From assembly GCA_900095095.1 (NCBI GenBank), contig FMBT01000291.1, forward strand, positions 1,178,001-1,242,000: 64,000 bases of DNA. The letters run 5' to 3'. Under the pieces are notes generated by a model. The model had not been told where the DNA came from, did no database searches, and worked only from the letters and a program-made list of their open reading frames with translations. Source of the stretch: Fragilariopsis cylindrus CCMP1102 (lineage: Eukaryota; Bacillariophyta; Bacillariophyceae; Bacillariales; Bacillariaceae). The translations under genes and the position numbers were made by a program. Every line of letters begins with the position of its first letter. Positions within the stretch are counted from its first letter, which is position 1. Of the stretch, positions 44,202-57,371 are shown piece by piece.

Positions 44202-47200
44202 TTATACCAATTGTGTTCGAATCGGCTTGCGTTGAAAATTCTGGTCATCATTGCAAACGGAAGGTGAACGTTGATCATCGTTGCGTACGGTAGGTGACAG
44301 TCCCATTCTATCATCCTGTTGAATCTCATTGTGACCCGAATTTACTCCTTCAGTCATATCATAACCATTCAATCTCCCTCTAGATTGATGTTTTCTTACT
44401 CTAGAAGATCCAACATTGTCGTATTCCCAAGAAACAGCCGAAACAACGCTGCCAGCGTCATCTCTATCGGTATTATTGATACCACAAGTTTTCGCCAGCA
44501 GAAAACCAAGGTTCTCTCTGATGCTTCCCCAAGCATCACATGCATCGACAGTGGGTTCGCGTCTTCTGTTTTGGTTTGTGTTAGGAGAGAAGTCTGCAGT
44601 ATAGTATGTCTCGTTATCACCTTCATGATTATTCATCGTTGCAGGGACAATATCATCTCGATTCGTATAATGATAATCTTGGTAGTTATTTTCATACTGA
44701 TGTGATACCGGTTGATGTCCAGAATGATGAACATGTTGCGGAGCGTCGTATGTCAAGTCAGGATCGGAATCAGTTGACTTTTTGTTTTTATTTAGCAATT
44801 GGTCTACAAATTTTGAGGTCAAACCAACCTTAAGTGCAGCAGAACGAACACGTGATTCGGATTCAGCTGAAAGTTTATTTCCACCAAAATTGCTAGACGC
44901 AACCTCGATGAAACGGTTCAATAAGTTGAGTTCTTCCTTACTTGTCCCCTCTGGTACTTCTGTTGTGTTGTACAATATTGGAGTCAAACTTTGATCAATA
45001 GATCTACGATTGCCTTTAGGAGATGGGTCAGGTTTGGGATCACTCTGGTAAGAAATTCTGTCTGTGCGGTGTGGAGGAGGGTCCAATTCATGATGCAGTG
45101 AAACGTCGGCATTTTGTCTTTCTTTTTCAATTGCGTCCAAAGCCTGATCATCATCTGAATCCATGAGTGAATTGTCCATAAAGTTTGTAATAGGATCTGG
45201 AGTAAACTCATGGGGATAGTGATGGTGATGGTGATATCCGATATTTCCTGCCTTTGGCGTCGTAGCTTCATTTTCTTCCGTAATTTCTAGATTTTCTCCT
45301 TGATTTTCGGCTTCATTGTTTGGCCAATTGACCTGATAGGAATTTCTAAGCCCGTTGTCGTTATCATCATTTTCACTGGTAACTGTCTCAACTTGCAACG
45401 TATCAGATAGAGTTGAAGCTAGTTTATCGAGTTCAGCAAAATCGTTATGTTTCAACTCACTTGGTGTCGATTGTATCTCTGTATGGTTTCGAGAGTATCT
45501 TTCATTGAATGATGCATTTTGGAAATGCAGTCCAGTGCTGCTCAGGTTCTGTGGGACTTCATCTACGTCTTGGGAATTGTTTTGGCCATGCAGTATCGAT
45601 GGGGACAAATTTGAGCTGTTTGTTATTATCTCAGAACTCTGATATTCTCCGAACATTGCATCTAAGGGCTCAGACGGATCCTGCTTAGTTATATCAACAT
45701 TGCGTTTAGATATGTTTACTTGAGTATCTTCTTCATAAGATTTTCTTTCCTCGTTTCCTGGACGTTTATAGTCTGCTAGAAAAGCGTTTAAATCCTCAAA
45801 ATGATCGCGTTGTTCGGGTATGTCACCGTTGCGCTGAAGTTTGTCTATCGGACTTTGTCCCGAAGAGAGTCTTTGTTGTTTCATATCTTCCCCGAGCGTG
45901 TCTCCCTTTTGCTCCAAAAATTCTCTTAGTCCTCGATGATGCTCTCGTATCGAATTATACTCGTTCAGGGTCACAGAGTTGTTATTTGTATTCATGAACA
46001 TTGCAGTCTCACTCTCTCTTATCAATGGGTTCAGAGCATTGAATTCGCTCTCAGCACTAGACCGACTGCTTTCGTCATTGTCGCTGTGTTGGGAACTTGA
46101 ATCTTCATGTTCATTTGTCCCATACGTCGGTTCCAGTCTAGGTGAAAAAGAGGACTCAACTTTTCTTGAAAGTGTTCCAATCCTGTTATTTGTATTCGGG
46201 AACTTTGCCGTCTCACTCTCTCTTGACAATGGGTTTAAACCATTGGATTCGCTCTCGACGCTAGACCGACTACGTTCATCATTTTCATGGTGGTCGAAGC
46301 TTAAATATTCTTGTTTATTTGTCTCGTTCGTCCATTCCTGTCTAGGTGAAAAAGAGGATTCGACATTTTTTGAATATGTTGTAGTCCTGTCTACGAAATA
46401 TGGACTACTTACCCAGGAATTTCTCTCTAGGGTGTTCTCGTTCTCCTGATAGAGTAGTGCATCTTCGGTAGTTCGTTTTCTACGAACTGGCGAACACTCT
46501 TCGACTCTGTTTTGACGCTGCATTGATGCCTTTGTTGTTCCTTCCATTGAATTCGATAATTGGGTCAAGATGCGATTGTCAGTAGCTCTACAGCTTTCAT
46601 CGAACTTCTGCTCTTTTGGACACGGCAAGAAGTGGAACGACCCCAGTTTATTATATGCTTCATCGCTGTTGTCAATGTTAGTAAATACCATACTCTCGCT
46701 GGATTCAACCAGTAAAGTATCGCTATTGTTTGTATGGGCATCAAAATTTGAGTCAAACGTCTCCCATGAAGTTTCTGTCGTTTTCTGATTATAACACGAA
46801 GAGGGGTATGTTTGCCGAAGAGCGTATTGATCATGACCCGAATCACGAACATCTTTATCAAGTAAGTCACTCTCATTGTATCTTGAAGCACTTCCAGAGC
46901 TGAAACTGCTGCCACAAGAGCCTTCGTTAAGGTCGGACGAAGACGATTCATTTCGAAGAAGATTCGCAAAATAGTTTTTGGATTTGCTTACAACTGACAT
47001 GTTTGCTTCACTCGACTGAGTGGAGGGACTTGATCTGGGATTCCGACCAATTGTCTGCTGGTATGATACTGGCTGCTCCGACAAAACATTTCTATCAAAT
47101 ACGCCATCAAACTCAGTCCATTCTTCCTCAACAATGGAAGAGGATAAAGAAGCTGATTTACGGAAAGAGGGGTATTCGTTTAGTATTACTGGAACAGCAT

Positions 47201-49932
47201 CAGAATTAGATTGAGCATTGCATTCTTCAGGAATAAAGTTATCCGAATCTGACTTTAACGTACTATTTCCCTCTTCTCTTTGGTTGGAATGAGAAGCGTC
47301 TTGATTACTACGAAAGGGGGTGGAAGTATTTCCACAATCTTCTACACCATTATCATCGTCATAAACATCGGAATCACAATTGTCGACGTACTCATCATCA
47401 TCATCATCATCATCATCATCAATATCAATATCAATATCATCGTTGACAAAGGAGGAATTCGGGCACCGCGGGGGTAGGGCAATGTGGCAGCTTCATTGCG
47501 GCCTTCGTCTTCGTCACTACTACTGTCGTAACGACATTCCTGATCGACTGTCTTGAGCATAGAGTTTGTTACTACTTGAGGAGAAGATAGATGAGGATTC
47601 TGCCCATAATTTATGGAAGTGCGTTGCTGTAATTCTATCTCTGGCTCCAACAACCCCGTATGCATATGTTCTCTCGAATATTTATCTGAATCAATAGTTT
47701 CATTTTCCTCCTCCTCTTTTGATTTTGGTCTCGTCGGGAGTTTTTCTTCTTCTGAGCTTCCATTCCGATGATTTGTGTATAGATGTAATTCTATCTCTGG
47801 CTTCACCATCACCGTATGCATGTGTTCTCCTGAATATTTTTTTGGATCAGTAATTTCTTTTTCCTCTTCTTCTTCCTTTTCCTCTTTCTCTTCTGATTTT
47901 GGTCTCGTGGCGAGTTTTTCTTCTTCTGAGTTTCCATTTCGATGATTTATCGAAATAACTTCGACTTCAACCTTGTCAAGAGAGATGGGATCATACTTAA
48001 AACTTGTTGCAGGTTGAGCTGGGTCACGGAACACATTGTCTGGCCCAAAACCAGCCCATATCTTCTCTTTGTTAGCCGAATCTAGTCTCCTATTTTTTTC
48101 GGCTGAAGGAATAGGAATCACATCGCTGTCCTCAGATCTACTACAGATTTGTGCTAGGTTGATAAATTCCTTTGTCACATCGTTCGTCTGATCTTCAGAC
48201 TCGAAAAAGTTTCCATTTCGATGATTCATTGAGATAACTTCGATTTCATTCTTGTCTGGAGAGATGGGATCATGCTTTAAACTTGTAGCAGGTTGAGCCC
48301 ATTTCTTCCCTTCGTTAGCCGAATCTGGTCCCCTGGATTTTTCAGTAGGAGGAATAGGAATCTCACAGCTGTCCTCAGATCTACTGCTGATCTGTGCAAG
48401 ATCGGAGGTAAATTCTTTTGTCATATTATCCGTCTGATCTTGAAAGTCGACAACAAATCCTTCTTCTGAGTTTCCATTTTGATGGTTTATTGGAATAACT
48501 TCGACTTCAACCTTGTCTGGAGAGATGAGACCATATTTCAGGCTTGTAGCAGGTTGAGCTGGGTCGCAGAATACATTGTTTGACTCAAAACCAGCCCATT
48601 TCTTCTCTTTGTTAGCAAAATCCAGTCCCCTGATTTTTTCAGCTGGAGGAATAGGAATCACACAGTAGCTGTCCTCAGATCTGCTACTGCTGTGCGCAAG
48701 ATCGGAGATGAATATATTTGTCACATCGTCCGGCTGATCTTCGAAGTCGACGAAAACATTGTCTGAGTCAGAGTGATCACTTATGGATAACATCTTTGAA
48801 TTTTTCCTATTATTGTAGTCATTGGTAGTGTTGTGAATGAATTCTCTCTCGATGTCTTGTCCTGAAGGTTCTTTATTAAGATTCAATGGAGGGAAAACCG
48901 GTCGTTCGTTAAAGGTGTGTAGCTCTTTCGAAAGTCCTATCTGATCCTTGGAAACGAACGGTGTACCTTCAAATTCTTGAAAGTTTTCGTTATTCGGAAA
49001 GGTAGTCAATAATATGGATTCCATGTTAGCATTACGTTGATCGTAGCGATCATTGGGCGTCTGACTTTCTTCGGAGCAATCTGGTGATTGTTTTGTGCTC
49101 TCAGACTGGTCGTTGATTTCAAATTGATCATAGTAGTCGTTTTCCTGGTTTGTAGCTATTTCCTCTGGTAATGTCTGCCGTAAAAACGATTCTTGTTTCC
49201 CTTCAACGAATGATTCTTCTTCACACAAATTCCGAACCGATGTTTTGTCTTCTCCTAGTACGGAGCAATCCGACGATTGTTCTATTCTCTCAGACTGGTC
49301 GTTGATTTCAGACTGATCATAGTAGTCGCTTTCCTGGTCTGTGGCTGTTTCTTCTGAGAATGTCTGTCGTAAAAACGATTCTTGTTGCTCTTCGACAGAT
49401 TTTTCTTCATAAAAATTCCGAACGGTTGTTGTGTCTTCTTCTAGTACGGAGCAATCCGACGATTGTTCTGTTCTCTCAGATTGGTCGTTGATTTCGAATT
49501 GACCATAGTACTCGCTTTCCTGGTCTGTAGCTGTTCCTTCTGAGAATGTCTGTAGTAAAAACGATTTTTGTTGCTCTTCGACAGATTTTTCTTCATACAA
49601 ATTCCGAATGGTTGTTGTGTCTTCTTCTAGTACGGAGCAATCCGACGATCGTTTTGTTCTCTCAGATTGGTCGTCGCTCTCCTGGTCTGTCGATATTTCC
49701 TCTGGACATATCTGTCGTAGAAACGATCCTTGTTTCTCTTCGAATGATTCTTTTCCATACAAATTCCGAACCGTTGTTTTGTCTTCTTTTAGTACAAGAT
49801 CGCATTGTATACTTCCTGTTCTTTCCATGCAGCACTGGACCTTGTCTGACAATTCAATATCAATTCATTTTTCTGCTTTTCTCTCGGAGAATCTTCTGGT
49901 ACTAAATCTTGTTCAACCGTTGTATAACTCAT
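44202..49932 (-). CDS. Giant disordered repeat protein with helical module (frame-broken)
   Basis: Two long open stretches join into one protein of about 1,900 residues if one base is missing at the five-G (plus-strand) run near 47471 and another between 49932 and 49850. After the first, the text continues through a poly-Asp run (DIDIDIDDDDDDDDEYVD) into the downstream frame. The ATG at 49932 is 10 bp past the stop of the upstream gene; 49828 is the alternative. The N-terminal part has four repeats of about 60 residues (QSSDCSVLEEDTTT, SVEEQQESFLRQTFSE), then three of about 100 residues (DPAQPATSLKYD, RSEDSDVIPIPSAEK), then two of about 45. The C-terminal part carries DLNAFLADYKRP, the shared helical module at about 44950-44790 (LLNRFIEVASSNFGGNKLSA) and a Ser/Trp end (SVVSAVSWEYD). 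No signal peptide. Function unknown. Confidence 0.6.
47990..48760 (-). repeat. Three about 290-bp coding repeats
   Basis: Three diverged tandem units each encode an IPIPPAEK-type start, SANKEKKWAG, PAQPATSLKYD, ISPDKVEVE and NHRNGNSEEE segments. One unit is internally deleted. They follow the four shorter repeats in the same protein. Confidence 0.8.
49070..49800 (-). repeat. Four about 180-bp coding repeats
   Basis: Recurring plus-strand words such as TAGTACGGAGCAATCCGACG appear at roughly 180-bp spacing (about 49256, 49437, 49620; a more diverged unit at the 49070 end). On the minus strand they encode SDCSVLEEDTTT...NLYEEKSVEEQQ and FLRQTFSE units. Confidence 0.85.
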
Positions 49933-49942
49933 TTCGATACTC

Positions 49943-51544
49943 TTACTTCCATTCTTTCTTTGGGGAAATCCGAAGATTACCAGGCTCTTGCTGTGTCCAA
50001 GCGGCAAGAACTTTTTTTACATTTCCATTCTGTATTATTTCGTGAATATCTGTGCTAGTTGGTCGCTTATTTGGTACTGGTAGACAATCTTTTTCCTCAA
50101 ACATGGCTCGTGCCTTCAATAAATTTCCAGACAACGGTGCATTGTGTCCCGATCTTTCTACTCTAACTGGAGATGAACTCTTTACCTGGGATATGATCCT
50201 CTTCTCGAGCATTTCTAAGCCTCGTTTGACAGCAGAATTGCCCTCGTTCTCGGGTTTTCCATTTTGCCCATTCGTCCTTTTTTTTCCTGGTATGATTAGA
50301 GTTGTCTCCGGAACTATCCGTGGTGGAACTTTTCTTTCCATTGCGCTTGGGGTATTGATCGAATTGATGTTTTCCTGCGGTACGTATGGTACTTCCCTTG
50401 GCGATGAAACAAATTTACGATCGGTAGCGCATGGGATCACGCTCGAATTTTTGTTTGTCATACCATCGTTTGTCTCTAGGACTGCCCTTAATGACGGAGA
50501 AAGTTCTCGTTGAATTGCACAAGGGGTAACTATCAAATCATCGTCTCTTGACTCAGGATGACCTTTACCAGGTGGAAGTTTATACATGAAGTTCCTATTA
50601 TTGACCATATCATGGTTGGTCAAATTTTCGTCTATCAGATTTTCATCGGTCTCTAGGACTGCACTTAATGACGGCGGAACTTCTCGTTCAGTTGCACAAG
50701 GGGTAATACTTAAATCATCGTCTCTTGACTCAGGATAACTTTCACCGGGTGGAGGTTTATACATGAAGTTCCTATTGACTATATCGTTGAATGGTGTTCG
50801 GGATTTAAACTTCGTCATAGACTCAGCTTCAATCCGTGCTAGCTTTGCGTCAGATTCAGTTATGAACACGTGTTTCCTTTCTTCGCTATAATCTCTAGGG
50901 AGCCGTGATGCATTCTTTGTCAGTCCAAACTTAGTTTCGTTCGGGTCACATCTTAAAGCCTCTTCGTAGAGTCGACCTGTCAGAGGTGATTTTTTAATGA
51001 TATCTCCCAACCGCATATTTTGCTCTTTCAGAAGCTGTTGTATGATCTTGTGCATGCAAATTCTCCAGATCGAATTTGTTACATTTAATCCATCACCACT
51101 TTTTTGGTCCTCACCCATTTCAAGTAGCATTCGTGAAAGATGTGGATCTTTTCTTATATTCCTAGCAAATGCATCGTTAGAAGTCATGCAATAATCAACC
51201 ACAGCATTTTGACCAGCTGTTTGTTCCAATAGAGTATCGACGACCTCCATCGAGAGTCCAGCATGGGTAGCAGAGTCCCGTAGCCTACTTGCATCAAGCG
51301 TAGATAATTTTTTCCCCCTGTAGATATTCCCGGCTTGTAATATAAATTGATTTATTGCGTTGATAACGGCCTCCTTTTTTAGTTCATATTTCCGGTTAGC
51401 TTCCAATGACGATGTTGAAGCACGGGCATCATTAGAAGTAATCGTGTGAGATTTTTCCGAAGAATCTGTTAGAAAAGCGGCTAATGTATTAATGGATATA
51501 TTCTCCGAGGCTGCCGTATCGTCGTCATTGATGATGGCGCTCAT
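49943..51544 (-). CDS. Disordered protein with N-terminal helical module
   Basis: Intronless, 533 residues, ATG at 51544. The first part has NTLAAFLTD (a short motif shared with neighbours), then the helical module at about residues 60-115 (INAINQFILQAGNIYRGKKL, DASRLRDSATHAGLSME, VVDTLLEQTAG). A helical segment (NSIWRICMHKIIQQLLKEQN) follows, and then two to three repeats around NRNFMYKPPPGESYPESRDD with TPCATEREVPPSL. It ends with an IQNGNVKKVLAAW helix. The stop lies only 10 bp before the next ATG on the same strand, which is unusually tight for separate diatom genes; they may be one transcription unit or one broken gene. No known family is recognised. Confidence 0.75.
   Translation of the reverse strand: MSAIINDDDTAASENISINTLAAFLTDSSEKSHTITSNDARASTSSLEANRKYELKKEAVINAINQFILQAGNIYRGKKLSTLDASRLRDSATHAGLSMEVVDTLLEQTAGQNAVVDYCMTSNDAFARNIRKDPHLSRMLLEMGEDQKSGDGLNVTNSIWRICMHKIIQQLLKEQNMRLGDIIKKSPLTGRLYEEALRCDPNETKFGLTKNASRLPRDYSEERKHVFITESDAKLARIEAESMTKFKSRTPFNDIVNRNFMYKPPPGESYPESRDDDLSITPCATEREVPPSLSAVLETDENLIDENLTNHDMVNNRNFMYKLPPGKGHPESRDDDLIVTPCAIQRELSPSLRAVLETNDGMTNKNSSVIPCATDRKFVSSPREVPYVPQENINSINTPSAMERKVPPRIVPETTLIIPGKKRTNGQNGKPENEGNSAVKRGLEMLEKRIISQVKSSSPVRVERSGHNAPLSGNLLKARAMFEEKDCLPVPNKRPTSTDIHEIIQNGNVKKVLAAWTQQEPGNLRISPKKEWK
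50551..50780 (-). repeat. Direct coding repeat, about 180-bp period
   Basis: Near-identical stretches beginning around 50551 and 50731 encode NRNFMYK(P/L)PPG, ESRDDDL and TPCA segments within the 533-residue protein. Confidence 0.85.
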
Positions 51545-52747
51545 GATGTGTCTCAGCCTGCGTTAATTGAGACTTGCTTTTGCCTAAACACCAAATCGAT
51601 TCACAAATAATAAATGAATGAGACTACTTATTGAAGCCCTATCTACCCACTAGTATATGACAACAAGCATGGAATGTAGCAATGGGTTAACTATTACCTA
51701 GACAATGTTTCGTATGGATAATAGAAGAGGGGTTTCATAGTTGCTCTTCTATCAATCGTGTCACTCTTACAGTACTATTTTCTTATTTAGTTTGTACTAC
51801 TGTATAAATAAATTTATGTAACTGCGACGTTCACTTTGTGATGATTTTTTAAGTGCGATGATCGCCCCGCGTAAAAAACGGTTTTTTTTTCTATCTCTTC
51901 TCTCTTTCTCATCTGTTGAGTGATGGGCAGACTGTTACTTACGTTGCTATCATGCATGATGTAATTAATATTATTTGAGTCGTGATTTAATCCAAGACTG
52001 AATGTATCTATATTTAGACAGGAAGAACAACAAGATAAAGATTAAAAAACATGTTTTTAAAATTCAATTACAATTTGAAATTACATACTGTACCATAAGG
52101 TAAATCCAACATTGAATCACAGTGTACCAGTGATAAGGAAACTTCTTTCCTTGTATGGGAAGGTTCTCACTTGTTGTGTCTCAATCAACCAATGCCCTGA
52201 TTGTTTAGTAGTATGTATGACATGTCAAGTAGTTCAAATATTCAATTCTTAGGCACTATTACCAGGACAACAGTTGTTCCAACTATAATACAAAGAAATA
52301 GAAGAAGGAAGCCTTAAAGACACAGTGGTAAACAATGAGCCAGTATAGTCTCATGTGATAAGCTACATTATTAAATTGACTTTGTGCTCCATTAATTCGG
52401 TATTGTATTCCATTATATCAATTTCTAAGTACTACCATAGACCACAATTTGTAATATGTGAATAAAGACTGGAAGCAAGTGTTATCTTATAGGAAGTATA
52501 ACATCAGAGGCAAAAGCAGTCTAGGTGCCTAACCAAACTACATAAGAAACCACCAAAGCCTACGAGTATCTCTCTTTCACTGTGTGTGCCTTACAAGTAC
52601 CCACTACAATTAATTACAGGTCAATAATCAAGATTTTGCCAAAGTCAAGTGCATGTTGGATCTTTAGGTCTTATCAAACTAGAAAAGAACATAGTAGTAG
52701 TAATAACGGAAAGTGTATAATAAATATGACTGGAAAAAATTATTTTG
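51545..52747. other. Gene-poor gap
   Basis: 1.2 kb of AT-rich sequence between two same-strand family genes. A 77-codon open frame at 52582-52815 overlaps the next gene's 3' end on the other strand and is not convincing. No RNA gene or repeat is recognised. Confidence 0.6.
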
Positions 52748-55700
52748 TTAGTATGGAAATGAACCAGCTGGGAAATATTTCTTTCGCCATCGGCTTTTTC
52801 TCAACGAGCTTGTAAAGTCTGGATGCACCCTTGTCACGTGTTCTCCAATCTTCTGCCTTGTATTCACTATTGTGCCACATTCTGGAGCTTCTTCCCATTC
52901 ATCATCGTCATAACTACTACCAGATGAGTAGGAGCCACTTAATTGTGATCCTTCCTCCGAACCAGAATTTTCGCTGTCGGAATCGGAAACAGATCCTTCG
53001 GTAGATGGTCTCGGCAAATGAAGCTTACGGCTCTCCCATGTTGTGTACCATTCTGGAGTCCAATCTCCAGGATCCGGGATATTTCGCATGGGCATTTCCA
53101 TCGATTTTGGCTTGCAAATAGGAGCTTTAATCTTGTCGTTACCTCTCGTATTTACAAGATTACCAAACCAATTCCGAGAAAAAGTTAGGCTTCTCTCGTG
53201 AAGAAATCGTTGACGCACATAACGAAGTTCCCAAGGTGTTTCATCCTGTGGCCAGTCGTCTCCCCCAAATGCAGCAGATTCTTGCAATGAGTTCACATCA
53301 ACACTGAAATAGCCTATATGTGGTTTCGTTCGTAGTTTATACGAGAGTTTGCAGTTTTCCCTAGCAAACGGGAAAGACTTCTTATTGAACATGAAGTTCG
53401 AAATACCCTCAGCGGTAGCCATGCCACCAATTTCGGATAAATTAGCAACTTTTGGAGGCTTTTTTGGAGAGAGCCAGGTGGCCTCCTGCCACCCCCAGCC
53501 ATAGGTCGCCATAGCTGTTCTTCGTTGCCAAACCCCTTCATCGTAACTTTGAATACGCTTGCAAGCTTTTCTGATGTCAGTATCAACACGAATGATCTCG
53601 TTCTCGTGTCGTTTATTTGTAGCAGTACCAACAACTTTTGGAATACCAAAATATTTACTTTCTTTTGCTTCTTCCTCGTATCCGTATCCTTCTGATCCAC
53701 TTGTATCATTACTCTTGGTTGCGCTAAATTTACTTTGAGTACTATCAGCTTCTTCATTACTGCTGCTGTTAAAGGTCCGTCTGGTCAGAGATGTTGGGGA
53801 ATCCGCATGATTCTGTTGACTTCCATTTCCCTCAACTTCGTGGCTGCTCGGTTCTGACCTATTCCCCGCTATCTCTTCATCAACATCTTCTACTTCTACT
53901 TCTTTGGCTTGGTCTGGTTCTTCTGAAACGGGCGCACCGGACTTCGAAGATAGAAATGCTGCGATAGCGGCATCTTCGTTCAGATCTTCAACATCTTTTT
54001 CTTCCCAGCCTTTCAAGAGCAAGTCTCGATCTTCTTCGCTTGATGCTTGTGGAACAACTTCAGGATGCCCTTCGTTTACATAGTCGAGAAATGTATCAAC
54101 AAAATCAAGAGGAACGTTTGCTTTAAGGGCTGCTTGTCTAATTTGTGCTTCTTCAATAATTGTCGGCTTCTTTCCCTCAACTACAGGCATCATCACTCTT
54201 CGGAAGTCATTGACACACTTTTCATCATTCCCCCCTTCAATTTGACGCCGATCAATTGTATTAAAGTAATTGATCAGCATCGTAGGTGATGCCATACCAG
54301 ATAAATCATCAGGGGGGTCCTGTAGAGACTGAGTTTCAACATGATCATTGTTTTCTTTCACACTGTCATTATTTTCCCGATCCTCCTCCTCCGTATCCAG
54401 GTCTTCGAATTGACGAAGAAAAGGATTGGAATGCTCGGATGAGTCGTCAGCCTTTACGACTTCAAGCCTAGGTAATATTTCCCCGCCAGGAGAATCTATC
54501 GTTTCTAATGTGGTAGCCTTATCCTCTGCTTCTCCACCGAGAAGATCTTTAACTTTAGCAACCTTGTCCTCTTCTTCAGCATTCATAGCAGCTTCAACCT
54601 CTGCAGCTGTAGCCGAAATTGCTTTTTTGACCGCAGCTACTCGAGCTTCCTCAACTCGGCATAGGAAGCCAGCAATATCAGCATCATCCTCATTGTGAGC
54701 TTCAAATGAAGTTTTCCAGCTCAACACATGTTCATTCATACTTGAAAAATTTGGGCATACAAAAGAAATAGTGTCATTTGCATCATCAAGGAACTGATCA
54801 ACAAGGTCCAAAGATATATCTGCCTTCTGTGCTGCTTGTCTAATTTGAGCTGTTTCTACTGAATTTGGTTTGTGACCATCAACAAGTGGAACAATGAGTT
54901 CCTTAAATTGCTGCAGGAGGTGCTCTTGATCTACTCCACTGATAGGCTGTTGATCTATTGCAGAAACAAACTTACTGATCTTGGTTGGTGATAGCACTCC
55001 TTGACCAACTTCAAATGCAGGCATTTCTTCAAAGGACGACGTATCAGTACTATCAATTCCGTTATCTCCAGGAAATTCGTTTACTGGGTTTTGATCTCCA
55101 AGATTTTCTTCTACCTCTGACATAATGGATCTTATCTCTTCCGCATTATCATCCTCTGTTTGCGGTAATTCATTTGCTTCTTCATTGTCATTTTCCGTAA
55201 CCAAATTACGATTAGCCATAATTTCAACTTCACCACTGTCGCCATAAACTAAATGGTCGCAAGATTTGACAGAATCGTCATCATCACCACTGTCGTTTGT
55301 TGATGCTTCAAGGTTGGCACTGGATCTATTATTTACTTCGCTGACGGCCTCGCTTGCTTGTATGGAGGTATCGTCAGATAGAAGACTAACAATATTCCTT
55401 GATTTGTCTGAGGGACGAGGGCCAGAAACAACAAAATGCGCACGCGTACGACCTGTTGCTCTCATGGTCTCCTCACTTGCAACGTCTCGAAGAGCCCACG
55501 GAACTGAACCAGTTTCGCTCAATCCATAGCTCCTAACACTAATATCGGCATCGTCTTCGGTCACGCGATTGTTCACGATATCCGATTCACTTTCAGGAAT
55601 ATGCTCAAGAATTGCATATCGCTCGGATCCAATATTTTGTGAGTCAACAGATGACATTCTACTTAAAGCATTCATCTCGTTTATATCTTGCTCAACACCA

Positions 55701-57340
55701 ATATCGCAGACAGGTATTTGTTCCACTTGTACGTCGGCTTTGTCGTAAGTTCCTCTGGGTTCTTTTCTTCCATCATCACCATAAACTGATTCCTCTTCGG
55801 AGGGTATGGCCTGAAGCGTACAAGAGCGGGATTCACGAACTGCATGTTCCAACTTTTCGTAGGTGTCAACACTGCCTACAACATTAATGTGGTGCGTGTT
55901 TTCGTCATGTCCGTTACTGTTATCATCATCTTCCGTTGAGGCCACTTCAACTACAGTGCTGAGAACCTTTCGAACGCTCGCAGTAAATGGAGTATCAGCG
56001 AATTGAGTGTTCGGGTCCTCATTGTTCATCCCATCATCATCGTCCTCTTCACCATCATCATCATCATCATCATCATTATCATCCTCACTTTCTCCTTCTT
56101 CATCAGTTTCCAACAAATGCGTAGTAGATGGTGGTCCAGGTGGATCAGCCTTTCTGATAGAAACGTCGTAAGCCAAAGACGATGGTGGATCCTTACATGC
56201 TCCTGGGGTGGCATCAGATAGCAATTCATAAATCGGTGAAGGTCTGGACGTTCGAACTTGTGCTACAGCGTCTCTATCGTATCCAGTCTTACGATCCTTA
56301 TCATTTCTTTCTCGTTCGTTGACGCCTTTATTATTATTATCGTTTTGAGAAAAGAAATCATCGTCTCTCATAAGATTTTCAAGATTTTCTAGTTTTTTAA
56401 TAGCTTTATGTTCCGATTGAATACATAGTTGTAACTTGCGCTCTTCGTCCTTTTTAGCAATCGAATCAATAAAGGCCGAAATTTCTGCTAATGTTTCAGG
56501 TTGAACTTCTCCAATCGACGAATCTTCTTCCGTGTCACAAGAACTGGCACCACTTAAGCTGGAAGATAACGCCAGACGCATTTTTTCAATCGAGTCTACC
56601 GCATGTATAATAGACGACGAATCATCCGAATTGTTGTATTCTAACGAGTGTGTTGTCGAACCATGTGCTCCCACACCAAGTCGATTCAGGAAGGCATTAA
56701 CGTCTTGAAGTGTCTCCGCATCAACCGCAGGAAGTAATTTCTCGTCATCATCATTATCATCATCCCCACTTGGTAAGGCCGGAATATCTGTGGTCGACGA
56801 CGACGGTTCGTGTTGTATTTCAGAGCGTTGTTGTTGTTGCTGTTGTTGTTCTTTTTGTTCAAAGGAGGGTCTTTTGGGCAAAGATGCACTCGACGTAGTG
56901 GCTTGTACCTCAGACCGAGACGAAAATACGTTGTTAACTATAGAAAAAAACGATTTTTTTCGCTCTCCTCCTTGCTGATTGGATCCTTCAGAAGATGATG
57001 CTGATTCATCATCTTCATTTGATTTTGCTGTTATTTTTTCTCGCGTTGCTGTTTTCTGATCTCCAATTATTATTGCGGTACCTACACTTGTACCTGCTGG
57101 ACCACCTGATAATGGTATTGCATTTTCAATCTCAGTCAAATCAGTAATGGATACTCCATCATTCTTCTTGAATTTACTGGCAGTAGTAGAGGATGAATCC
57201 GTTGCAGTAGACGAACTTTGATCAGATAAAAACGAACGGGGTTGAAAAACTCGTTCTCGCATCGGTTGTTCATTACCTGTTACTACTGAATCTTGCTGCT
57301 CGACAATACTAGCAGCGCCAGCAGCAGTCACCGCTTTCTT

Positions 57341-57371
<31 letters not shown>

